Assembly (NCBI GenBank): GCA_905203555.1
Contig: CAJKWK010000089.1
Location: forward strand, 1-5,221
Direction: 5' to 3'
DNA from: an uncultured Lachnospiraceae bacterium
Lineage (GTDB): Bacteria; Bacillota; Clostridia; Lachnospirales; Lachnospiraceae
DNA length: 5,221 nucleotides
Shown piece by piece: positions 1 through 5,195 of the stretch. Below the pieces are notes generated by a model. The model saw nothing but the letters and a program-made list of their open reading frames with translations, ran no database searches and was not told where the DNA came from. The number at the start of each line of letters is the position of its first letter. Positions within the stretch are counted from its first letter, which is position 1. Position numbers and translations under genes: made by a program.

Positions 1-26
1 TATTGATTCGCAAATTCTCATCTCCT
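1..26 (+). repeat. Left terminal repeat, outer copy
   Basis: The core at 7-25 reads TTCGCAAATTCTCATCTCC. It matches the inner copy at 108-126 at 15 of 19 positions, in direct orientation. The outermost bases, TATTGATTCGC, match the right edge read inward from 5221 at 8 of 11 positions. It is probably a transposase binding site at the element tip. That role is inferred from its position and from the copies elsewhere. Confidence 0.55.
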
Positions 27-31
27 ATTTT

Positions 32-85
32 TCACAAATTAAATTCTCCGCCAATCAGCTCGTTTTTGTATATACTCTGCTCCAT
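32..85 (-). other. Short ORF remnant or mini-gene at the left end
   Basis: On the minus strand an open frame runs from just after a TAA at 121-119 to a TGA at 34-32. Its only ATG is at 85-83 and would give the 17-residue peptide MEQSIYKNELIGGEFNL. The upstream codons are also protein-like (NPDVPKLQ), which suggests either the tail of a lost gene or a mini-gene. AGGAGA at 127-122 is a good ribosome binding site, but no standard start codon follows it at the right distance in this frame; TTC sits where a start would be. I do not recognise the peptide. It may be chance. Confidence 0.2.
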
Positions 86-107
86 CTGCAGTTTAGGAAC
101 GTCAGGG

Positions 108-126
108 TTTGCGAATTGTTATCTCC
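108..126 (+). repeat. Left terminal repeat, inner direct copy
   Basis: TTTGCGAATTGTTATCTCC matches the outer copy at 7-25 at 15 of 19 positions, 101 bp inward and in the same orientation. It matches the right-end copy (5214-5197, opposite strand) at 13 of 18 positions, counting from its second base. Repeated sites at one end are typical of Mu/Tn7-type synapsis. It lies 14 bp outside the left edge of the IS1182 insertion. Confidence 0.55.
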
Positions 127-140
127 TTCCAGATTAAAAA

Positions 141-160
141 GGGGCTGTGAAAAAAGCCCC
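141..160 (+). repeat. IS1182-type left terminal inverted repeat
   Basis: GGGGCTGTGAAAAAAGCCCC agrees with the reverse complement of 1936-1917 at 17 of 20 positions, and the first 12 bases are identical. The repeat is itself nearly self-complementary (GGGGCT...AGCCCC) and so could also form a small hairpin. Confidence 0.85.
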
Positions 161-166
161 AAATAG

Positions 167-213
167 AAAAAAGGATTTTCATCTTACATAAGTAAGGTGA
201 GAATCCTTTTTTT
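167..213. terminator. Strong bidirectional hairpin between IS left end and transposase start
   Basis: Arms 167-187 and 192-212 pair over 21 positions around a 4-base loop (ATAA). Only two positions are not Watson-Crick, and these are G:U in one transcript. The stem begins with an A-run and ends with a T-run, so it can act as a rho-independent terminator in either direction. It would stop transcripts entering from outside the IS and so shield the transposase from read-in expression. It also covers the alternative GTG start at 197. Confidence 0.8.
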
Positions 214-214
214 G

Positions 215-223
215 TGGTATGAT
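215..223 (+). promoter_or_regulatory. Possible extended -10 promoter for the IS transposase
   Basis: TGGTATGAT fits an extended -10 element (TGn followed by a 5-of-6 match to TATAAT) directly after the terminator T-run. No convincing -35 box is seen about 17 bp upstream. Transcription would start near 229-231, only a few bases before the ATG at 233, giving an almost leaderless message. This is prediction only. Confidence 0.35.
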
Positions 224-232
224 TTATCTGCA

Positions 233-1807
233 ATGAAAAAACATACACCAGATTATTTTAGACCAAAACAGGGCATTTTGCCAATGTTTATTTCAGATTT
301 TCTTGATATTTGTGATCCGGTTTTGACATTTGACGAATTCATGGAGGGAATTGACTTAGCTAGGTATCTGAAAAATATACCAAAACATGAAACTGGTAGA
401 ATCAGATATAATCCCGTCAACATGCTAAAAACGGTACTTTTTGGGTTTATGACTCAAGGGTATATATCGCTAAGAGAACTGGAAGATAACTGCAAAGTAA
501 ATATAAGATTTATGTATTTGATGGATAATGAAAAGCCAACTTATAGAACTTTTGGATACTTTATTAATGAAGTATTGTCTGATTCCATTGAAGATATTTT
601 TTATGATATTAACAAAGAGATAAACAAAAGGGATGGCATGGACTTAAACCATCTTTATATAGACGGCTCAAAATTTGAAGCCAATGCAAACAAATACAGT
701 TGGGTATGGAAAAAAGCAACTGAAAAATCAAGATATCGATTGTTTGAAAAGATAACTACTCTCTTTAATGAAATAAATGAAGAATTAATTTGGTCAGGAA
801 TACACATAGAAACTAATGCTGAATATGTTCCTGAGCAGATTTATGAGATTGCTGAAAAATATGCAAAAACATGGACAATAGACACTGCCACATTTGTATA
901 TGGTAAAGGTCATAGAAAAACACCTCAGCAAAGAAAATATGAGCGTTTACTAGAGTATGCTTCAAAGCTTGATGAATATGTAGAAAAGATAAGCATATGT
1001 GGAGGCAATCGAAACAGTTATTCAAAAACAGATAATTCAGCGACATTTATGAGAATAAAAACTGATTACATGGGAAATGATCAGCTTCTTCCTGCATACA
1101 ACGTGCAAGTAGGTGTAGCTGACGAGTATATCGCTGTAGTGGATGTTAACCAGTATCGTTCAGATATGGACTGTTTTGTACCACTAATGGAAAAGTTTCA
1201 TAAAGCATATGGATTTTATCCTGAATATCCAATAGCTGATGCAGGATATGGCTCATACAATAACTACATTTATTGTGAACAGCATGGTATGAAAAAATAT
1301 ATGAAGTTCACGATGTTTAAAAAAGAAACGGAGAACAAAAAATATCATAATGATCCATTTCGAGCAGTTAATTTTAAAGTAAATGAGACTGGTGATATGA
1401 TATGTCCAAACGGCAAGAAGTTCGTATTTGCTTATAGACAACATGTACGTGGAAATGAATATGGAAGGCAAGAAGAAATCTACAAATGTGAAGACTGTAG
1501 TAACTGTTCTTACGCAACACAATGTAAAAAGACAGATAAAAACCGAACAATAAGGATAAATCAGGAACTTACAGCATTTCACAAAGAGGTAATTGATAAT
1601 CTCGAGAGTATACATGGTGCGTTATTGAGAATGAACAGGTCTATTCAAGCTGAAGGAACATTTGGCATCATGAAAAAAGATAGAAACTATAAACGAATTG
1701 TACGAAGAGGAATAAAATCTGTAAAACTTGAAGTTTTTCTAGTTTCAATAGGACAAAACCTTTATAAATATCACAATAAAAAAATGAGACTTCAAAAAAC
1801 AGCATAG
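233..1807 (+). CDS. IS1182-family DDE transposase
   Basis: This 524-residue protein is predicted to cut and join DNA at the IS terminal repeats using a metal-dependent DDE (RNase H-like) core. The N-terminal part (about residues 5-100) resembles the InsH/DUF772 domain of IS5/IS1182-type transposases. The catalytic candidates sit in typical motifs: Asp144 in LYIDGSKFEAN, Asp336 in IADAGYGS and Glu474 in QAEGTFGIMK. A cysteine cluster between the last two (Cys391; KCEDCSNC from 419) is usual for the family. Length is normal and no frameshift is seen. The start at 233 (MKKHTPDYF) is preferred over GTG at 197, because 197 lies inside the terminator stem. Neither start has a good ribosome binding site. 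The gene is alone on the plus strand and appears intact. Confidence 0.92.
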   Translation: MKKHTPDYFRPKQGILPMFISDFLDICDPVLTFDEFMEGIDLARYLKNIPKHETGRIRYNPVNMLKTVLFGFMTQGYISLRELEDNCKVNIRFMYLMDNEKPTYRTFGYFINEVLSDSIEDIFYDINKEINKRDGMDLNHLYIDGSKFEANANKYSWVWKKATEKSRYRLFEKITTLFNEINEELIWSGIHIETNAEYVPEQIYEIAEKYAKTWTIDTATFVYGKGHRKTPQQRKYERLLEYASKLDEYVEKISICGGNRNSYSKTDNSATFMRIKTDYMGNDQLLPAYNVQVGVADEYIAVVDVNQYRSDMDCFVPLMEKFHKAYGFYPEYPIADAGYGSYNNYIYCEQHGMKKYMKFTMFKKETENKKYHNDPFRAVNFKVNETGDMICPNGKKFVFAYRQHVRGNEYGRQEEIYKCEDCSNCSYATQCKKTDKNRTIRINQELTAFHKEVIDNLESIHGALLRMNRSIQAEGTFGIMKKDRNYKRIVRRGIKSVKLEVFLVSIGQNLYKYHNKKMRLQKTA

Positions 1808-1825
1808 CTTAAGATTAGCTGATTT

Positions 1826-1855
1826 AATGGGGTAAGGGGAAGTGTGCCCATTTTT
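1826..1855 (+). terminator. Weak terminator candidate after the IS transposase
   Basis: AATGGG (1826-1831) can pair with CCCATT (1847-1852), leading into TTTTT at 1851-1855, about 20 bp after the stop codon. The stem is short and the loop is 15 bases, so efficiency is doubtful. Confidence 0.35.
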
Positions 1856-1883
1856 AAAGCGAGTTAATGAAGAATAAACAACA

Positions 1884-1910
1884 AGAGACGTCGGCAATGC
1901 CGACGTCTCT
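1884..1910. repeat. Perfect 13-bp inverted repeat near the IS right end (hairpin)
   Basis: Arms AGAGACGTCGGCA (1884-1896) and TGCCGACGTCTCT (1898-1910) are perfectly complementary around one central base, and an RNA would form about 12 bp with a 3-base loop. On the minus strand it is followed by TGTTGTTTATTC, which is T-rich enough for a terminator. It begins 3 bases after the stop of the 110-residue gene. On the plus strand no T-run follows. It probably blocks leftward transcription into the IS, and it now ends the host operon. Confidence 0.7.
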
Positions 1911-1913
1911 GTG

Positions 1914-2246
1914 CTAAGGGGTTATTTCACAGCCCCCATATTGTTTCGCATATATTCTCAATGCCTCTGCGATGGTGATTGCGTCGACTGGTGATAACCA
2001 GCGGCTTAATTGTTCTCGATTCCAGAATACATCTGTCAATCCTGCAAGCGGACTCCCGACTCCCCATTCAGGAATACATATATACCAGCCATATTCATAT
2101 TGACCTATTATGGCATACATCTGACTTCCTTTTCCACTAATGTTCAATTCTGCACTGTGTTCTTTTCGGGCTTTCAGATCTACTTGTCCTTCCCATTCAC
2201 GATCCACTACATAATCAGCAGATGGATTTTTACATATATATTTCAT
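1914..2246 (-). CDS. Small protein of unknown function, last operon gene, 3' end replaced by IS
   Basis: This 110-residue soluble-looking protein is rich in Trp, Tyr and acidic residues (EWEGQVDLKAR, GWYICIPEWGVGSP, FWNREQLSRWLSP), with no membrane segment or signal peptide. The start is well supported: AGGAGG at 2257-2252 lies 5 bases before the ATG and overlaps the ATPase stop codon, so translation is probably coupled. From memory the pattern resembles small DUF6618-type proteins seen near Firmicutes transposons; this is tentative and gives no function. Residues 104-110 (GGCEITP) and the stop come from the IS1182 terminal repeat, so the native C-terminus is missing. If one further G at the junction is native, the frame would have closed two codons later (Gly-Phe-stop, TAA at 136-134), so the loss may be minimal. 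Confidence 0.75.
   Translation of the reverse strand: MKYICKNPSADYVVDREWEGQVDLKARKEHSAELNISGKGSQMYAIIGQYEYGWYICIPEWGVGSPLAGLTDVFWNREQLSRWLSPVDAITIAEALRIYAKQYGGCEITP
1917..1936 (-). repeat. IS1182-type right terminal inverted repeat
   Basis: Read on the minus strand from 1936, it gives GGGGCTGTGAAATAACCCCT, matching the left repeat at 141-160 at 17 of 20 positions. It supplies the last codons of the 110-residue gene. Confidence 0.85.
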
Positions 2247-2255
2247 ATACGCCTC

Positions 2256-3059
2256 CTAAATCAGTTCAATCTCATTTGCAGCATCCAGCATCACATTCGT
2301 ATTGATGCTGCGTACTTTTTGTTCACATCCAATCATCAATGCCTTATGCAAAAGATTATTTAGTCTTCTGATACTTCCTCCACAGCAACCAAAAGCAGCT
2401 TCCAGTGCAGCGTCTTCAAAGATTTCTTGTGCTACACCACACAGTTTCATACGGTTTCGGGCATAATCAGCAACTTCTTCTGCCTGCATCCCCTGCAGGT
2501 TATAGCTAATTACAATCCTTTGCCGAAGTGCTTCATGCATCTGCATGGACAGGATATTGTTTAGAAGCGGTTGCCCAGCAAGTATGAGTAACGCATAGTT
2601 TCGGCTGTCCATGTCGAAGTTCATCAATAGTTTTAGATCTGCCAGAACTCCCCTGTTTAGATACTGTGCTTCGTCGATGATAATAACAAGCGTTGTCTTT
2701 TGCTCTCGATACATATTTCGTATTCGTTCCTGTATGTTTCTAAAGTTGTCAATTTTTCGAAATGACGGTTCTAATCCCAGACTAACAGCCAGGTCTTTAT
2801 AAAAGTCATTTGTTGAGATGGTGGTCATCTGCAGATAAACAACTTTATAAAGATTGGGATTCAATCCAGATACGAACGCTCTTAAACAGGCAGTTTTTCC
2901 TGTTCCCGGAAGCCCTGTAAACAATCCGATTCCCCGGATGTTGCGGAGATATTCCAAGCGTTTCATCATTTCTGTATAGTCAATTCCCTGATAAAATTTC
3001 TTTTCCTGAAGTTCTTTATCGAATGGATTAAATTCCATTCCCCAATAAGCTCTATACAT
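2256..3059 (-). CDS. ExeA/TniB-type AAA+ ATPase, transposition regulator
   Basis: This 267-residue ATPase is likely to bind DNA or target-site proteins and to activate the transposase, as TniB, TnsC and MuB do. The N-terminus MYRAYWGMEFNPF is typical of the ExeA-like AAA group. Walker A is GLPGTGKT (49-56) and Walker B VIIIDE (125-130). A sensor-type strand LILAGQP follows at 158-164, then arginines at 179 and 181 and a GGSIRRLNNL segment near 228-237 (sensor 2-like). The start at 3059 is chosen over an upstream ATG at 3119 because GGAGG at 3072-3068 lies 8 bases before it and the family N-terminus begins there. The start overlaps the transposase stop in ATGTATAG, indicating translational coupling. 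It resembles ExeA/TniB more than IstB of IS21. It looks intact. Confidence 0.88.
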   Translation of the reverse strand: MYRAYWGMEFNPFDKELQEKKFYQGIDYTEMMKRLEYLRNIRGIGLFTGLPGTGKTACLRAFVSGLNPNLYKVVYLQMTTISTNDFYKDLAVSLGLEPSFRKIDNFRNIQERIRNMYREQKTTLVIIIDEAQYLNRGVLADLKLLMNFDMDSRNYALLILAGQPLLNNILSMQMHEALRQRIVISYNLQGMQAEEVADYARNRMKLCGVAQEIFEDAALEAAFGCCGGSIRRLNNLLHKALMIGCEQKVRSINTNVMLDAANEIELI

Positions 3060-4320
3060 CTTTGTTTCCTCCATCCATCTTTCCATAACGGATATTTGTG
3101 CGTCGTTTTCGTTTTGCATTATCCAGTTTCTTTACTGGTTTTACAGTATGCAGCCGTTTTCGGCTGTCTCCGTCATAAATGTATATTTCTGACATATCTT
3201 CCGGACGATATCGCAGATGAATGGTTTTCCCTATATACTGTTGAGGAACTTCATAACAGGTTTTAAACAAGGATACGGTAGCTGTCGGAGTGACTTTTCT
3301 TGTAATCCGATGTAGGAATCCCTCATCAATGATGGACTCCTCAATAAATCGGATACTTTCAAAATCCTTCAAATATCGTTCACGTGGAGTCATTCCTATG
3401 GAAGAGTGTTGATGATTGTTATATTCACGGTCAAGATAGTCGTGATAACTGTCGTTCACATCTTCCAGACTATGGAATTCATTCCAATCGGTACAGTTCA
3501 TCCAACGGTCTTTTTCGGTTCTGTGGCTTCGTTCTATTTTTGCCTTTCCGCGAGGATGATACGGTCTGGAATGTATTTTGACAATCCCTAATTCGCCACA
3601 GATCCAATTCAGTTGGTTATTCTGATAGCTGCATCCATTGTCCACAAAAAGCCGTCGTGGACAGCCAAACTTTAAAATTGCCTTTCGAAAAGCTGTCTGC
3701 ATGTTAACCGCATTATCAGAATAAAAGAATTCTCCATGAACTAATAGCCTGCTTGCATCGTCTATAAACGCAATCAGATAAGTTTGTTTATGTTTTCCAT
3801 CCACCATGATTGTTGGTCCTACGGTCGTGTCTGCCTGCCAGCAGTCATTTGCGTGCTCAAACTCAAATGCCAGACATTCCTTCTCAGACATTCCTTCTTT
3901 TGTCAGATTTGCAGTCTTTAGATATCGGTAGACGGTGTCAAGGGAAGCATCGGATTCTTTTAGGTATCCTTCTTCAATGAGTTTTTCGTAAATTTTCTTT
4001 CCCGTAATGTAAGGAAATTTCTCTCGGTAGGAAACTATCTGTCGGCACACATCCATACTTAATGCTCTGGAAGTTCCTAAGTCAATGCGAGCCTTGGGAA
4101 TCAATGCTTCCAATCCCCCCTCCATGTATTTCTGATACCATTTCTTTAAAGTCAGCGGTGAAAAGCTGGCGGTATGTCCGTCAGGGAGATTATGTTCGAC
4201 CGCTGCAGCAGTTCGGAAGTAATCTATCTTGCTTGCCTGTTGATAAGTTCCAGCAACAACAGGCGCAATCAAAGAAAACCGGAACAGTGCCATTTCCCGT
4301 TTCATTTCATCATTTGTCAT
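3052..4320 (-). CDS. Mu/Tn552/TniA-like DDE transposase
   Basis: This 422-residue recombinase is predicted to bind the repeated end sites and join the element to target DNA. An N-terminal helix-turn-helix (about 53-85: SPLTLKKWYQKY, GLEALIPKARIDLG) and a second one (about 105-135) precede an rve-type catalytic core. The candidate triad is Asp164 (CWQADTT), Asp227 (LFVDNG) and Glu263 (GKAKIERSHR), and the last two are separated by exactly 35 residues, as in the D,D-35-E class. The C-terminal part (about 335-395: YEVPQQYIGKTIHLRYRPEDMSEIYIYDG) matches the Mu-type C-terminal beta barrel, followed by a basic tail. The protein is shorter than TniA, close to Tn552/IS21 recombinase size. The start at 4320 has AAAGGGG 8 bases upstream. 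An in-frame ATG at 4380 lacks such a site. Confidence 0.9.
   Translation of the reverse strand: MTNDEMKREMALFRFSLIAPVVAGTYQQASKIDYFRTAAAVEHNLPDGHTASFSPLTLKKWYQKYMEGGLEALIPKARIDLGTSRALSMDVCRQIVSYREKFPYITGKKIYEKLIEEGYLKESDASLDTVYRYLKTANLTKEGMSEKECLAFEFEHANDCWQADTTVGPTIMVDGKHKQTYLIAFIDDASRLLVHGEFFYSDNAVNMQTAFRKAILKFGCPRRLFVDNGCSYQNNQLNWICGELGIVKIHSRPYHPRGKAKIERSHRTEKDRWMNCTDWNEFHSLEDVNDSYHDYLDREYNNHQHSSIGMTPRERYLKDFESIRFIEESIIDEGFLHRITRKVTPTATVSLFKTCYEVPQQYIGKTIHLRYRPEDMSEIYIYDGDSRKRLHTVKPVKKLDNAKRKRRTNIRYGKMDGGNKDV
3068..3072 (-). promoter_or_regulatory. Ribosome binding site fixing the ATPase start
   Basis: GGAGG on the minus strand, inside the end of the transposase gene, is 8 bases before the ATG at 3059. 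It argues against the longer reading from 3119. Confidence 0.8.
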
Positions 4321-4328
4321 ATTTGACG

Positions 4329-4335
4329 CCCCTTT
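4329..4335 (-). promoter_or_regulatory. Ribosome binding site fixing the transposase start
   Basis: AAAGGGG on the minus strand is 8 bases before the ATG at 4320. The upstream in-frame ATGs at 4380 and 4353 have no comparable site. The 80 bp between the zinc-protein stop (4401) and this start hold nothing else recognisable. Confidence 0.7.
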
Positions 4336-4400
4336 CTTATTTGATGATTTCATTGTAGCAACAGACAGAAAGAGAACCAATGCACAAGCTATGTGGGGGA

Positions 4401-4997
4401 TTATATTTCCGGGATTCTGGCACTGAACAAGAGAGGATAAGATACTGTACTTCGCCTATGAAGCAGTATCGGGCTCTGATATTCCCGGAAAAACCATGCT
4501 TGGATGTAGGGTGGCGGTTGTTCCAATAGTAAGGATGGAATCTGAGAAACATCAGGATTGTTTTCCTTGTTCCAAACGGTGTGGGAACGCAAAAGAAGTG
4601 AGATTTTTGCACAGTATTCTCGGAGCAGCAAAAAAAACCGATACAATGTTTGATAAGAAATCCCCGTCTTGTATTGTGCTCGGCAGACAGAGCTTTTCTG
4701 ACCACAAACACTTTCTAAAAGAGTAAGGATGCAGGAATAAGAATAAACAAGAAACGGAATCATATCAGACGTAAGAATGGCATGAGTAGTTCCACAGGAA
4801 CTGCACTTGAGGCGCAAAATTTCCAACCGAGAACTTTCTATTGTATCGTGATCAAAAGTAAGCAGATATCTTCTATATGTCGCATGCCGATGAAGTGAGT
4901 GCTTTGCATGGCATTTTGGACAACGGTAGTTCCAAACACCATAGAATTGTAAAATTTCATGATAGGTATTGCAAGTATGTAAAAAATCAATTATCAT
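4401..4997 (-). CDS. Zinc-ribbon/HTH protein, candidate target selector (DUF6431-like)
   Basis: This 198-residue protein carries a four-cysteine zinc ribbon: Cys26 and Cys29 in YRCPKCHAKH, and Cys65 and Cys68 in LKCSSCGTTH, with several His between them. A helix-turn-helix-like segment follows near 108-128 (TGISYQTLYRFF). The pattern agrees with what I recall of the DUF6431 family found beside DDE transposases in Firmicutes; the family name is from memory. As first gene of a recombinase/ATPase operon it occupies the place of TniQ/TnsD, which are zinc-binding target-site proteins. A role in target choice, end binding or autoregulation is inference. The ATG at 4997 is the only reasonable start, but no clear ribosome binding site precedes it. 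The last 50 residues look loosely structured, and the C-terminus could be altered. Confidence 0.7.
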   Translation of the reverse strand: MIIDFLHTCNTYHEILQFYGVWNYRCPKCHAKHSLHRHATYRRYLLTFDHDTIESSRLEILRLKCSSCGTTHAILTSDMIPFLVYSYSCILTLLESVCGQKSSVCRAQYKTGISYQTLYRFFLLLREYCAKISLLLRSHTVWNKENNPDVSQIPSLLLEQPPPYIQAWFFREYQSPILLHRRSTVSYPLLFSARIPEI

Positions 4998-5040
4998 AGT
5001 ATTGTGTTTACGGGTGGCTTTGCCATCGGTTTGATACAGG

Positions 5041-5077
5041 GGGATGAAAGACTCGGAAGGTGGTTCATCCCTTTTTT
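5041..5077 (+). terminator. Rho-independent terminator on plus strand, inside the operon leader
   Basis: GGGATGAA (5041-5048) pairs with TTCATCCC (5064-5071) over 8 bp with a 15-base loop, followed by TTTTTT (5072-5077). It would stop rightward transcription crossing the element. In the minus-strand operon message the same hairpin lies close to the predicted 5' end, about 45 bases before the zinc-protein ATG, with no T-run after it. Confidence 0.6.
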
Positions 5078-5089
5078 AGTTCCAATATC

Positions 5090-5117
5090 ATTATATACGA
5101 AAAACGGAGTTGGTAAA
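5090..5117 (-). promoter_or_regulatory. Predicted promoter of the transposition operon
   Basis: On the minus strand a -35 like box TTTACC (5117-5112, 4 of 6) is separated by 16 bp from a perfect TATAAT (5095-5090). Transcription would begin near 5083, leaving a leader of about 85 bases before the ATG at 4997. The position just inside the right end would allow the transposition proteins to repress it by binding the end repeats. Confidence 0.6.
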
Positions 5118-5146
5118 GTGCATTTTTATTCGCATATTTCCAACTC
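5107..5146. repeat. Inverted repeat overlapping the operon -35 region
   Basis: GAGTTGG (5107-5113) and CCAACTC (5140-5146) are perfect 7-bp inverted arms 26 bases apart. The inner arm overlaps the -35 box. They could form an operator or a hairpin on incoming transcripts, or arise by chance. Confidence 0.35.
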
Positions 5147-5195
5147 TTTCTTTATGCAGTCAGGAGACTATAATTTGAGGATATAATTGAAATTT

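Larger units (their letters stand above)
141..1936 (+). mobile_element. IS1182-family insertion sequence, nested in the left end
   Basis: The unit is about 1796 bp, the usual size for this family. It is bounded by near-identical inverted repeats that begin GGGGCTGTGAAA at both ends (141-160 and 1936-1917), and it holds one complete transposase gene. It is visibly more A+T-rich than the minus-strand operon, which points to a separate origin. It inserted into the 3' end of the 110-residue gene. The outer border is uncertain by about one base because the left end has four G and the right end five C. No clear target duplication is visible: the flanks read AGATTAAAAA and CATATTGTTT. Confidence 0.85.

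Noticed and set aside
19..21. ATG near the left edge on the minus strand (MRICES...)
   Set aside because: AGGAG directly abuts the ATG, which is too close for a ribosome binding site, and the frame leaves the window after seven codons.
1..126. The repeated 19-bp sequences as a CRISPR or tandem-repeat array
   Set aside because: There are only two direct copies 101 bp apart plus one inverted copy at the other end, with four differences between the direct copies. This fits transposon end sites, not an array.
141..160. The GGGGCT...AGCCCC sequence read as a stand-alone terminator
   Set aside because: It matches the inverted repeat at the other end of the IS and lies at its border. The true terminator is the longer stem at 167-213.
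813..1615. Two minus-strand open frames inside the IS transposase (813-1046 and 1253-1615)
   Set aside because: They are antisense to a well-supported gene, have low-complexity Phe/Ile/Cys-rich translations caused by the A+T-rich sense strand, and lack ribosome binding sites.
2010..2802. Plus-strand frames at 2010-2363 and 2611-2802
   Set aside because: They are antisense to the 110-residue gene and the ATPase, and their translations show no domain or motif.
3384..4358. Plus-strand frames at 3384-3591 and 4062-4358
   Set aside because: They are antisense shadows of the DDE transposase, whose catalytic motifs fix the true strand and frame.
4337..4726. Minus-strand frame 4337-4711 and plus-strand frame 4496-4726
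   Set aside because: Both overlap the zinc-ribbon gene in other frames. I considered whether 4337-4711 was the frameshifted end of the zinc protein, but it shows no recognisable motif that would support this.
5004..5186. Plus-strand 60-residue frame at the right end
   Set aside because: It runs through the predicted terminator, promoter and end-repeat region and has no ribosome binding site or family resemblance.
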